The notes beneath the pieces were generated by a model that worked only from the letters and a program-made list of their open reading frames with translations, searched no databases and was not told the origin of the DNA. Positions 5,435-12,540 of a stretch of DNA of 28,703 bases are shown one piece after another. Positions within the stretch are counted from its first letter, which is position 1, and each line of letters starts with the position of its first letter. Origin of the DNA: a virus; the IMG/VR virus record IMGVR_UViG_3300027513_000186, positions 1 to 28,703 of that record. One strand, given 5' to 3'. The position numbers and the translations under genes are program-made.

Positions 5435-5899
5435 CTAGTCCAGGCCCGTCAGGGACTGCAGACTCCAGTTCTCCCCAGCCGCGGGACGCACCGTGCACAC
5501 ATAGTTGTGCCGCAGCATGGCGCCGAACGAGTTTTCGGCATCGACCGATCCGCTGACGGTCCACGTTGTCCCGTCGTTGGTGACCTTCGCGTGTGAGAAC
5601 TTGGCCGTGGACGGCGCCTTGAGCCGTCGCTCGACAAACGTCTGACATACGGTTTGGGCTCCCAGGTCATCCGGTTTGCCCTCGTCCGATGTGGACTTGA
5701 AGTAGAAGAATCCGCAGCAGCCGAGCACGAGCACCACCGCACCGATGACGAACCAGGCCGGGGCCTTCCGTTTGGTTGGCGCCTGTTCCTCGTCGGCCTC
5801 TTCTTCGTCTTCGACCTGCTCCTCGTCGGCGTGTTCGTATGTGTCGGGGACCTGGCGTGTTACCCAACGCTTGCCCCGCCTCGGCGTGTCGTCGCTCAT
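5435..5899 (-). CDS. Single-span membrane protein with extracytoplasmic C-terminal domain, 154 aa
   Basis: ATG 5899 (MSDDTPRRGKRWVTRQV) is preferred over ATG 5923, which would overlap the upstream gene by 17 bases. The N-terminal cytoplasmic tail (1-47) is very acidic in its second half (Glu/Asp run, about 23-39) and then basic (TKRKAP). Residues about 48-67 are one transmembrane helix (WFVIGAVVLVLGCCGFFYF). The outer domain (about 83-154) carries CQTFVERRLKAPSTAKFSHA, then WTVSGSVDAENSFGAMLRHN, with Cys85 and Cys135 possibly paired. This domain type occurs in many actinobacterial membrane proteins of unknown function. Location between lysis genes and integrase suggests a prophage-expressed accessory gene, for example in superinfection exclusion, but this is unproven. 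Confidence 0.8.
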   Translation of the reverse strand: MSDDTPRRGKRWVTRQVPDTYEHADEEQVEDEEEADEEQAPTKRKAPAWFVIGAVVLVLGCCGFFYFKSTSDEGKPDDLGAQTVCQTFVERRLKAPSTAKFSHAKVTNDGTTWTVSGSVDAENSFGAMLRHNYVCTVRPAAGENWSLQSLTGLD

Positions 5900-5906
5900 G
5901 CGCGGT

Positions 5907-6380
5907 TCACCCGCCCAACGCAAGAGCGACGAACGTCACCGTCGTGAGGACCGTGCTGAGCGCCCCGAGCATCGCCCCGGCGATGGCCATGCCTTCGCCG
6001 GACTTGATGCCGGTGCGGGTGTCCTTGAGGGCGCGGCGGGTGCACAGGATCGCCAAGATGCCGACGCCGGGCAGCGGGCAGATCAGCAGGCTGGTCAATC
6101 CGAACACGAGGCTCCACGCCGCGTCACGGGACGTAGGCCGGTACGGGCCGAACAGGCTGGCACGTACGGCCTCGATGTCGCCGGGATCGAACCCCGCCCG
6201 GGCATAGGAGGCGAGGAAGCCGGCCTGGTCGCCGCGGGCTTCGGTCGCGGCTCGCCGGACTATCTCGTCGTGGAGTAGCTGCTGATCGTCGGTGAGCGCG
6301 TTCATGCTGCGCAGGGTGACAGACGGTTGCACTAGATCACCGTCGGATGATCGGACGAACCCATTCCGTGTGCCCATCAC
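5907..6380 (-). CDS. DUF4190-like membrane protein, up to 157 aa
   Basis: The C-terminal half has two hydrophobic segments, about 88-112 (WSLVFGLTSLLICPLPGVGI) and about 131-156 (MAIAGAMLGALSTVLTTVTF). They are separated by a basic loop containing RRALKDTRTGIKSGEG, the pattern of DUF4190 proteins common in actinobacteria. The N-terminal part is a soluble helical domain (TDDQQLLHDEIVRRAATEAR). The start is uncertain. GTG 6380 overlaps the upstream stop (GTGA) and has an AAGG-type site before it, with ATG 6377 in the same frame. ATG 6305 (MNALTDDQQ) fits the conserved part better but lacks a ribosome site. It is probably co-expressed with the membrane protein at 5435-5899. Function unknown. Confidence 0.75.
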   Translation of the reverse strand: MMGTRNGFVRSSDGDLVQPSVTLRSMNALTDDQQLLHDEIVRRAATEARGDQAGFLASYARAGFDPGDIEAVRASLFGPYRPTSRDAAWSLVFGLTSLLICPLPGVGILAILCTRRALKDTRTGIKSGEGMAIAGAMLGALSTVLTTVTFVALALGG

Positions 6381-6631
6381 TGCCCGGCCTTCATCGGTGC
6401 GTGTACCGGGCGGACACCCAACGCCCGCAGCAGGTCCGCGGCGGCCAGCGATGCGACGTGCATCTGGTTGGGGGCCGGATCGATGTCGATGCCGACCTGC
6501 GCCAGGACTCGCGTCACGGCCAGGACCAGCCCGGCGGGCGAGTACTGCGGCTGCGAGTCGGTGCTGGACCCGGAGATCCAGCCGCCCACGTCGGGCACGG
6601 GCGCGTCGGGGATCGGTACGGTGTTGGTCAT
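6377..6631 (-). CDS. Small phage protein of unknown function, 84 aa
   Basis: ATG 6631 is preceded by AGGAAG at a rather long distance. The stop overlaps the next gene's start (GTGA, 6380-6377), which supports the reading. The first 30 residues are Pro/Ser-rich and probably flexible (IPDAPVPDVGGWISGSSTDS). The remainder is helical (SPAGLVLAVTRVLAQVGIDI, then VASLAAADLLRALGV). No motif is recognised. It opens a three-gene minus-strand unit that faces away from the plus-strand HTH gene at 6806. Confidence 0.65.
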   Translation of the reverse strand: MTNTVPIPDAPVPDVGGWISGSSTDSQPQYSPAGLVLAVTRVLAQVGIDIDPAPNQMHVASLAAADLLRALGVRPVHAPMKAGQ

Positions 6632-6805
6632 GGTCAGGACTCGCTTCCTGGTCTAGAGCCCGGCCAGCGCTTCAGACCGCTGCGCCGGGCTCGTCTATGA
6701 GGGTCCACTCACCGTAGACCCTGGGTGGCCTCTCCGTCACCCTGTCGGGGGGCCTCGAAGGGATAGCCGCAGGTGGGGCCGCGTGTCGCCTGCCAAAGTG
6801 GCCTC
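6632..6805. promoter_or_regulatory. Divergent intergenic region, 174 bases
   Basis: This lies between a minus-strand gene (start 6631) and a plus-strand gene (start 6806), so promoters for both are expected. An inverted repeat AGGGTC (6700-6705)/GACCCT (6717-6722) with an 11-base centre could be a binding site for the HTH protein encoded at 6806. No convincing -35/-10 pair was found. I see no gene in it. Confidence 0.4.
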
Positions 6806-7051
6806 GTGACGGGCGACCTTGATGCGGCGGTGCAGGCGTACCGGGCTGCGCAACAGCGGGTCGTCGACGTCCGCGCCGAGGAGCGGGCCGCGGTGGCGGC
6901 GGTGCCTGAGGCCCGCGCCCAGCTGGCGGCGGCGATCGTGGCTGAGGCGCGGGCGGGTGGCCGGGTGGTCGACCTGGCACGGCGGACCGGGTACGGCCGC
7001 GAGCAGGTGCGGCGGATCCTGCGCGCCGGCGGTGTCGAAGCCGACCCGTAG
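6806..7051 (+). CDS. Small helix-turn-helix protein, 81 aa, on the minority strand
   Basis: A GTG at 6806 gives TGDLDAAVQAYRAAQQRVVD after the initiator. An earlier in-frame start near 6773 is possible, but the family type begins with this helix. The first 50 residues are an Ala/Arg/Glu-rich helix, probably a coiled coil for dimerisation. Residues about 57-76 (VVDLARRTGYGREQVRRILR) are a clear helix-turn-helix. Short proteins of this design are common regulators in actinobacterial phages. It is one of only three plus-strand genes in the window, lies convergent to the holin-like gene (17 bases between stops) and divergent from the membrane-protein cluster. It may regulate that cluster through the dyad at 6700-6722, which is inference. 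Confidence 0.7.
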   Translation: MTGDLDAAVQAYRAAQQRVVDVRAEERAAVAAVPEARAQLAAAIVAEARAGGRVVDLARRTGYGREQVRRILRAGGVEADP

Positions 7052-7068
7052 CTCCCGTTCCGACCGGG

Positions 7069-7395
7069 TTATCCGCGTGGGACGTCCTTGGCGGCCTCGA
7101 GGATCTGCCCGTTCGTGGCGGTGGTGGTGGCCTCCCCCGGCGCGACCGTGCCGGGCGCTCCCACTGGATCAGGGGCCTCCACGACGACCCGCGCGTTGGC
7201 GGTGACCGCCGGCCGGGTCCACAGCAGCTGGACGACGGCCATCAGCGGCACCCAGAAGCCCAGGATCGTGTCGGGCAGGCCGGGGGCGATGAGGATGCCC
7301 AACGCGCCGGCCAGGCCCAGCAGGCCCGTGAGAACGCCCCGGAGGACGGTCGGCTCGAGGTGCACGAGCCGCCACCAAAACGTGTCCTGGGTCAT
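7069..7395 (-). CDS. Holin-like two-span membrane protein, 108 aa
   Basis: ATG 7395 has an excellent ribosome site (TAGGAGTAGAT before the ATG). The N-terminus MTQDTFWWRLVHLEP leads to two hydrophobic segments, about 18-37 (LRGVLTGLLGLAGALGILIA) and about 43-60 (TILGFWVPLMAVVQLLW), joined by a short GLPD turn. A flexible Ala/Pro/Thr-rich tail follows (about 62-108). Size, two spans and location three genes after the endolysin are typical of actinobacteriophage holins, which permeabilise the membrane to release or activate the lysin. Two other membrane proteins lie in the same cassette, so which one is the true holin cannot be told from sequence. Confidence 0.75.
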   Translation of the reverse strand: MTQDTFWWRLVHLEPTVLRGVLTGLLGLAGALGILIAPGLPDTILGFWVPLMAVVQLLWTRPAVTANARVVVEAPDPVGAPGTVAPGEATTTATNGQILEAAKDVPRG

Positions 7396-7403
7396 ATCTA
7401 CTC

Positions 7404-7733
7404 CTATTCGTTTCGGCGGCCGCGGCGTGGGCCGTTGGGTTGACGCTGAGGCACCGGATTCGCCGGGACACCGCCGGGGTTGCCGTGCCAGTCCAAATGC
7501 CGCTCCAACGCCTCGGTCTGGGCGGCCTGCGTCGTTTCAATGTTGGCCACCCGCTTCAGCAAACCCTTCTGCCCGGTGACCGGATCGCCGATCCATTCGT
7601 CGAGCACACGGTTGATTTTGCGGACGAGGCGGAACATTCCACGTGCCCCCTTCCACACATAGACACCGAGGGCGATGGCAGTGAGCAGTGCCCCGCAGAT
7701 GATGCCCAGTGCCTGCCAGCGTTCAACGTTCAC
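7404..7733 (-). CDS. DUF2746-like lysis-cassette membrane protein, 109 aa
   Basis: GTG 7733 starts NVERWQALGIICGALLTAIA. Residues about 8-27 are one transmembrane segment. A basic amphipathic stretch follows (WKGARGMFRLVRKINRVLDE, about 27-46), then a region with RVANIETTQAAQTEALERHL that looks like a short coiled coil. The tail is Pro/Arg/Asn-rich and ends RRGRRNE. The order of one span, a basic helix, 'DEWIGDP...GLLKRVANIE' and a coiled coil resembles the DUF2746 proteins found beside holins in mycobacteriophage lysis cassettes. It probably works with the holin-like gene, whose start lies nine bases downstream. Confidence 0.75.
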   Translation of the reverse strand: MNVERWQALGIICGALLTAIALGVYVWKGARGMFRLVRKINRVLDEWIGDPVTGQKGLLKRVANIETTQAAQTEALERHLDWHGNPGGVPANPVPQRQPNGPRRGRRNE

Positions 7734-7787
7734 TAGGCCGCCGTTCGTGTGGTGCTGCCCGCCGGCAGGGTCCAGACCAGCGGGTTG

Positions 7788-8402
7788 CTACTTCGTGAAG
7801 TACGCCAGTACCGCGATCGCAGCCACGACGAGGGCAACGACCGTGGACAGGGTGAGCCGGGATTCTCCGCGCACGTCGCGGGTTTCGACCACCTGCGCCC
7901 GCTGTCCGGCCTGCTCGTACTGGACGCGCCGCAGGTCTGCGAGGGCGATCAGGATGTCGGCCACCTGCTGCTGAATCGGCACCAGCGACTTCGACACCAG
8001 GTCGGCTTGTGCCTGGGCGGCAACGACCACGGACGCGCGGAGCGTCTCGGCCGACGTCGCCACCTGCGCGGCCAGGGTGGATGCCTGCGTCAGCTGTACC
8101 TCGGCCGCGCGCTGGACCGCGCCGACGTCCACGGCCCTGATCGCGTCGATGCGTTTCGACTCGGCCTCGCGCAGCAGCCCGTCGTATTGCGAGCGCAGCT
8201 CTGCCATCTGGTCGGCGCGGCGCTGCTCGGCCACCTGCAGACGCCGATCGGCGTCCCTCAGATCGTCCTGTCGTTGGATGGCGGCGGCCACCAGGTCGAG
8301 CACGTTGCGGGTTGGGTCGACCACCGGACCGCCGGCGGCGTCGACCCCTAACCCTGACTCGGGCTGCGGCCGGCGGCGCTGTGACCTACTTGTCGGGGCC
8401 AT
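7788..8402 (-). CDS. Tail-anchored coiled-coil membrane protein of the lysis cassette, 204 aa
   Basis: ATG 8402 overlaps the endolysin end by 17 bases. The frame is open further upstream, but only inside the endolysin gene. After a basic N-terminus (SRSQRRRPQP) comes a very long helical region (about 32-175) rich in Ala/Gln/Glu/Arg with heptad-like periodicity. It includes RDADRRLQVAEQRRADQMAE and ESKRIDAIRAVDVGAVQ. A single C-terminal transmembrane helix ends the protein (about 183-201, LSTVVALVVAAIAVLAYF). The topology places the coiled coil in the cytoplasm with a membrane tail anchor. Similar proteins follow lysins in actinobacteriophages. A holin-accessory or membrane-organising role is likely, not demonstrated. 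Confidence 0.75.
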   Translation of the reverse strand: MAPTSRSQRRRPQPESGLGVDAAGGPVVDPTRNVLDLVAAAIQRQDDLRDADRRLQVAEQRRADQMAELRSQYDGLLREAESKRIDAIRAVDVGAVQRAAEVQLTQASTLAAQVATSAETLRASVVVAAQAQADLVSKSLVPIQQQVADILIALADLRRVQYEQAGQRAQVVETRDVRGESRLTLSTVVALVVAAIAVLAYFTK

Positions 8403-9885
8403 CGCGCTCGGGATCAGCGACCAGCGTGTCCGCGGTCGCGTCGGCGATCGCCGCCACCGACTCGTCCGACACCTTGACAGGCCCGCCGCCGCCACCCTCT
8501 GAGCTGGCTGGAACGTAGGGCCGTGCGGGACTCGCGAACGTGTCGAACGTCCGACCACCCGGCACCGTCCACGCCCAGTTCTTATCGCCGAACGTGGTCA
8601 CGCCGGCCTTGGCCAGGTTGGCGCGCGTCTCATCGCTGTTGTCTGGAATCCCGCGGTAGTAGATGTCGCTGCCGTTGATCCAAACGATGGCCATCCCATT
8701 CGGGTCCTCACCGAGCCATGCGATCATGTCGTCCTCGTCCTCTGCGTTGGTTGGCCGTTGGCCGGCCGGCCACTGGCCGAAGTCTGCCGCCTTGGCGCGG
8801 CAAAGATCAACGGTGCCGCCGGCCAACGCGACGCCGTTGCGGTACTGCTCAACGTGGTTACCCGCGAACACGCGACCCTGCGACCACGACGACGCAGACA
8901 GCGTCTGAAAGAACCAGGCGGCCACACCGTCGCGCTGTGCCCACTCCATCGCCTGCACGTCCCCGTACACCCCGACCCGGGCCAGGCCGTCGACGTCGCA
9001 CGCCCCGCGCAGGTACTCCCTTGCGGGCGGCCAGTTGGCTGCTGTGATGTCGTAGTCGACGGCGTAGTAGATCGGCACCGTGTCGGGAAAACCCAGCGTC
9101 CTCGCGTGTGCACGGGCCGACTGTGCATGCGCCCGGCCGACCGCATAGCCGCCCGCAGCGCCGTCGGCGGTGCCCTCCGCGAGCAGGAAGATGGCGATCC
9201 CGTTCGCGACCAGCGCGTCACGCTCGGCCGCGTCGAGGTGCTTGCCCGACCCGGGGCCTACGTACCGGCCGGCGAACCGCTTCCCGGCGGCGGCGAGGCC
9301 GGCCGCGGTCGGCCGCTGGAATGAGTAATCGACACCCTCCGCTCCGGCGTCGACCACGGGCCAGCCACCGCCACCAGTTGCGGCCGCCACGGGGTAGGAG
9401 TAGCCGCGGGCCGCGATCCACGTCGCCAGCGCCGAGGTGGTCACCCAGTAGTCGCGCGGGATGGCTATGTCGGCCACCAGCGCCTCATCACCGCCGCTGC
9501 GGTATCCGACCACGGCCACGTAGTGCCCGCCGTTGTACGCGTACGCCTTGCCGTCCAGCGTGGCGATCCGGCCGACCACGTTGGCGACCAACGCATGGCC
9601 GGCGTCGATGCTGGCCACCAGGTCGGCCTTGAGGCGGCTCTTCTCGGCCGGGGTGGCGTCCTGCCCGGGCACGAACCGGGCCGCATACGTGCCCGCGCCC
9701 AGATGCGCATTCATCACGCGCACCACATCGTTGGCCGAGTCGGTGCCGTTGACGGTCGTGCGCAGCTCGACGGCCAACGATTCCTGTGACGGCAGCAACC
9801 CGCGGCAGCTCAACGCGCACCGCACGGCGGCGGGCCCGCAGTAGTAGGGGGTGTGCTGTCCCTGCGTGATGTGCGGCAGCTCCAT
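8386..9885 (-). CDS. lysA: Endolysin: C39-like peptidase plus DUF1906 glycoside hydrolase-like domain, 499 aa
   Basis: It degrades host peptidoglycan at the end of the lytic cycle. ATG 9885 has a GGAAGGGA ribosome site. Residues 1-165 are a C39-like cysteine peptidase: Cys16 in YYCGPAAVRCAL, His121 in GGHYVAVVGYR and Asp139 in LVADIAIP are the probable catalytic triad. Residues about 184-365 are a DUF1906 (Rv2525c-like) domain. It starts GVDYSFQRPTAAGLAAAGKR and contains GRYVGPGSGKHLD, then PIYYAVDYDIT, then VGVYGDVQAMEWA. The remaining part (about 387-460, IAWLGEDPNGMAIVWINGSD and WAWTVPGGRTFD) matches nothing I know and may bind the cell wall. A Gly-rich linker and acidic tail end the protein. 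There is no signal peptide, so export depends on the holin. Confidence 0.9.
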   Translation of the reverse strand: MELPHITQGQHTPYYCGPAAVRCALSCRGLLPSQESLAVELRTTVNGTDSANDVVRVMNAHLGAGTYAARFVPGQDATPAEKSRLKADLVASIDAGHALVANVVGRIATLDGKAYAYNGGHYVAVVGYRSGGDEALVADIAIPRDYWVTTSALATWIAARGYSYPVAAATGGGGWPVVDAGAEGVDYSFQRPTAAGLAAAGKRFAGRYVGPGSGKHLDAAERDALVANGIAIFLLAEGTADGAAGGYAVGRAHAQSARAHARTLGFPDTVPIYYAVDYDITAANWPPAREYLRGACDVDGLARVGVYGDVQAMEWAQRDGVAAWFFQTLSASSWSQGRVFAGNHVEQYRNGVALAGGTVDLCRAKAADFGQWPAGQRPTNAEDEDDMIAWLGEDPNGMAIVWINGSDIYYRGIPDNSDETRANLAKAGVTTFGDKNWAWTVPGGRTFDTFASPARPYVPASSEGGGGGPVKVSDESVAAIADATADTLVADPERDGPDK

Positions 9886-9899
9886 AACGTCGTCCCTTC

Positions 9900-10388
9900 C
9901 TACCGTCCCTCGTGAACGTCAGCCGCCCTGCGAAGCAAGGCGGGCGAATCGCCGAGTTGTCCCATGCCCGTATTACATGCGGCACAGAGCAGCGCGATTA
10001 TCCGACCTGTGTCATGGTCGTGGTGGACCGACAGTGGCCACGGAACGCCAGTCGACCTACCGCCCCGGGACTCTTCTTTGCCGCAGACCGCACAGAGCCC
10101 GCATTGCGTCAACACCATGCTGTTGTATTCGGCGACAGTCAGGCCGAAGTTCCGGAACAGAGCATATGCGCGACCCTTTGCTTTGAACTCCGGATGCGAT
10201 CGCGTTGCCGCCACGTAGCGAGCGCGCGTTTCGGGATGGGCTGCTCGCCATTCCCTCCCGTACGCCGCTCGGCAGGGCCGGCATTGTTCGTCCAGCCCGT
10301 CCGGTCGGGCTGCGTTGGAGCCAAACACGGTGATTACCTGCGTCACGTGGCATCGCGAACACGTCTTCATGCCGCCGACACTGTTCAT
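9900..10388 (-). CDS. Endonuclease VII-type HNH nuclease, 162 aa
   Basis: ATG 10388 overlaps the stop of the tail fibre gene (ATGA). A later ATG at 10370 (MKTCSRC) would also keep all motifs. Residues 10-39 carry two CxxC pairs (Cys10/13 and Cys36/39), an N-terminal zinc ribbon. The catalytic core follows with CGLCAVCG (96-103), HHDHDTGRI (122-130) and LLCAACNTGMGQLGD (134-147). This is the beta-beta-alpha-metal fold of recombination endonuclease VII relatives, cutting DNA with a divalent metal. It lies between the tail fibre gene and the lysin, outside any replication or packaging module. It may therefore be a free-standing homing-type gene or an accessory debranching nuclease. Confidence 0.88.
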   Translation of the reverse strand: MNSVGGMKTCSRCHVTQVITVFGSNAARPDGLDEQCRPCRAAYGREWRAAHPETRARYVAATRSHPEFKAKGRAYALFRNFGLTVAEYNSMVLTQCGLCAVCGKEESRGGRSTGVPWPLSVHHDHDTGRIIALLCAACNTGMGQLGDSPALLRRAADVHEGR

Positions 10389-12529
10389 GCGGTCCACGCT
10401 CCAAATGCCGATGCGCCATTCGTGCCGTTCGATAACACCTGGTATTCGTAGGCCACCCCGGCGACGGCCTGCCAGTCGTCGTAGGTGCCGTTGTTCGCCA
10501 CACCGGTGCCGACCCGCAGGGCGGTCAGCGGGGCGCCCACCGTCCGCCGGTACACGTCGTTTGTGGTGACTGCGGGCTGGCCGCCGCCCGGGGCCGGGTT
10601 GGTGATGACCACCCGGATCACGCCGAGTGTCGGTTGTGGTGTTGCCACCAGAGTGGGTGTGGCCGGCGGCACGTAGGCCACGGTGAAGTTGACACTCTGC
10701 GTCGCCGATGCCAGACCCTCGTTATTGCGCGTGGTGAGTTGCAGCGTCCAGCCGGTCCCGTTGGCCAGCACGTACGGCACGGTGAACGTGAGCTGTGTTG
10801 GCGTTCCGGGCACCAGATTGTTGGGTGCCCACCCGGTGTCATAGGTGAGCACCGCGCCAGGGTTGGTGAGCAGCGAAATCCGCCACGCGGTCTGTTCGGC
10901 CACGGTCCACGTAATCGTCACGTGGTCGCCGGTAATGACCGCCGCCGGTGCCGGCGCCGTGATCGTCGGGTTAACCGGGGTAGACGGCACCAACGCCAAC
11001 GCATCGGAGTAGGCAGATGGCACGTTGGCCTGATCCCACACCTTCACCTTGTACGTGTGCACGGCATCGGTGGCCACGCCCCAGCCGGCGGCGAGAATCT
11101 TGTTGGTGGTGCCGCTGGTGTTCTGCACCTCGGCCGGCTGCCAGGTTGAGTCCGATGCACGCCAGTACGCCAGAGCACCGGCCCCGATCTGTCGGCTCAA
11201 CGCATACGCAGATTGGGTGTCGGCCGGATCGGGGTCGGAGAACACCCAGTCGAGGAATTGACCAATGGCCACGTCCGCCGCCTGGCCGCTGACCGGAAAC
11301 ACCCACGTCGGCGCGAACGGCGCAAACGACAACGATTGCTGAGTGTGGGTCAGGGTGTTGGGTGCGCCCGAATGTGCGGTGTAGACGTCGTATTTACTAT
11401 CGCCGGCGATGCCCGGTCGCACGCCCCAGTTGTTGCCGGTCGCGCCGAGCACCGCGGTCGCGAGAACCGTGGTCCAGCTCGACCACAGTCCGGTGGCTCG
11501 GATGAAGTCGACGTAGTACAGCACGGTGGTGGAGGTGCCCACCGCGTACACGCGGATGTCGCCGGTCACCGGGTTATACGACAGGGAACAGTTCCGCACG
11601 ACCCCGGTCGGGTGCACGGGCGTGGTGCGTTCGATCGTGGCGCTGTTGGCCCGGTTCCGTTCGAACACGCTGACTGTGCTGGTCGCGCCGGCTGTCGGGT
11701 TGGGCACGGCCATCAGGAATCGTTCGCCGTCCCACCGACCCACGATCGCGTCCTGCGCGGTGATGCCCTCACGGATCAGCACCGGCGTGGACGGGCCGGA
11801 CCAGCCGTTGCCGTTCCACGCCAGCTTGACCGCGTACAGCTTGGTAGAGCCGAACGTCAACCACAGGTGAGGGCTGACGCCGTAGCCGGCTGGGCCGCCG
11901 CCGCCGTCGCCCGGATGCTCCAGATCCAGCGACGGGCCAACCCGGCCGGACCCGGCCTCGGGCCACCATTCGAACGTCCCGCCGATGATGGCCTGCGTGA
12001 CCTGGAAACTGTTCGGGTCGTAGTAGTCGTATTCGTATACGCCGTACAGGCTGCAGCCGACGTTGGCGCCGACCTTGCTTCCAACCGCGACCACGACAAA
12101 CGTCCCCGACACGGGGGTGACGACCACCCGAATGTCCATGCCCTGATAGACCGCACCGGCGACACCACCGTTACCCACAACGGATACCAGCCGTTCAGAC
12201 TCCCACGTGCCGGTGGTCAGGTCGAATCGCCGCATGTAGATGCGGTCCTGGCTGGACTCGTTGGTGCGGTACACCCAGTACAGGAACCACGGCGGGGCAC
12301 CACCAGCGGTGAGGATCGACCCGATCTCAATGATGCTGGCCCGGACCACGCTGGTGTACGACGCCCACGACACGCCACCGTCGGTCGACCGGTAGATCGT
12401 GTACGTATTGGCGGTCGAGGACTTCACCATGCACCACATGTCGTTGAGCCCGAACACGTCGTACACCATCAGCTTGGTGCCCGGGTAGATGAACGGGGTG
12501 GTGTTGGTGGTAGTTGCGATCGTGGGCAT
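10385..12529 (-). CDS. Tail fibre / receptor-binding protein, beta-propeller-like plus Fn3-like domains, 714 aa
   Basis: ATG 12529 has an AAGGGA ribosome site. The first about 380 residues are beta-rich with repeated aromatic blades and contain a sialidase-type Asp-box, STDGGVSW (48-55). They also contain NPVTGDIRVYAVGTSTTVLY and similar strands, suggesting a BNR/sialidase-like beta-propeller. I see no complete sialidase active site, so binding rather than cleavage is more likely. From about 390 on there are Ig/Fn3-like modules (PTWVFPVSGQAADVAIGQF, then HTYKVKVWDQANVPSAYSD, and PATPTLVATPQPTLGVIRVV). Such modules are common in phage tail tips and bind host surface polymers. It is the last structural gene before the lysis cassette. 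The protein is probably the main or accessory adhesin that recognises the actinobacterial cell surface. Confidence 0.8.
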   Translation of the reverse strand: MPTIATTTNTTPFIYPGTKLMVYDVFGLNDMWCMVKSSTANTYTIYRSTDGGVSWASYTSVVRASIIEIGSILTAGGAPPWFLYWVYRTNESSQDRIYMRRFDLTTGTWESERLVSVVGNGGVAGAVYQGMDIRVVVTPVSGTFVVVAVGSKVGANVGCSLYGVYEYDYYDPNSFQVTQAIIGGTFEWWPEAGSGRVGPSLDLEHPGDGGGGPAGYGVSPHLWLTFGSTKLYAVKLAWNGNGWSGPSTPVLIREGITAQDAIVGRWDGERFLMAVPNPTAGATSTVSVFERNRANSATIERTTPVHPTGVVRNCSLSYNPVTGDIRVYAVGTSTTVLYYVDFIRATGLWSSWTTVLATAVLGATGNNWGVRPGIAGDSKYDVYTAHSGAPNTLTHTQQSLSFAPFAPTWVFPVSGQAADVAIGQFLDWVFSDPDPADTQSAYALSRQIGAGALAYWRASDSTWQPAEVQNTSGTTNKILAAGWGVATDAVHTYKVKVWDQANVPSAYSDALALVPSTPVNPTITAPAPAAVITGDHVTITWTVAEQTAWRISLLTNPGAVLTYDTGWAPNNLVPGTPTQLTFTVPYVLANGTGWTLQLTTRNNEGLASATQSVNFTVAYVPPATPTLVATPQPTLGVIRVVITNPAPGGGQPAVTTNDVYRRTVGAPLTALRVGTGVANNGTYDDWQAVAGVAYEYQVLSNGTNGASAFGAWTA

Positions 12530-12540
12530 CGGGGCGTCCC

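Noticed and set aside
7755-7768. Short hairpin CTGCC-CGCC-GGCAG as a terminator
   Set aside because: A five-base stem without a U-run is expected by chance in such GC-rich DNA. The neighbouring lysis genes are probably co-transcribed.
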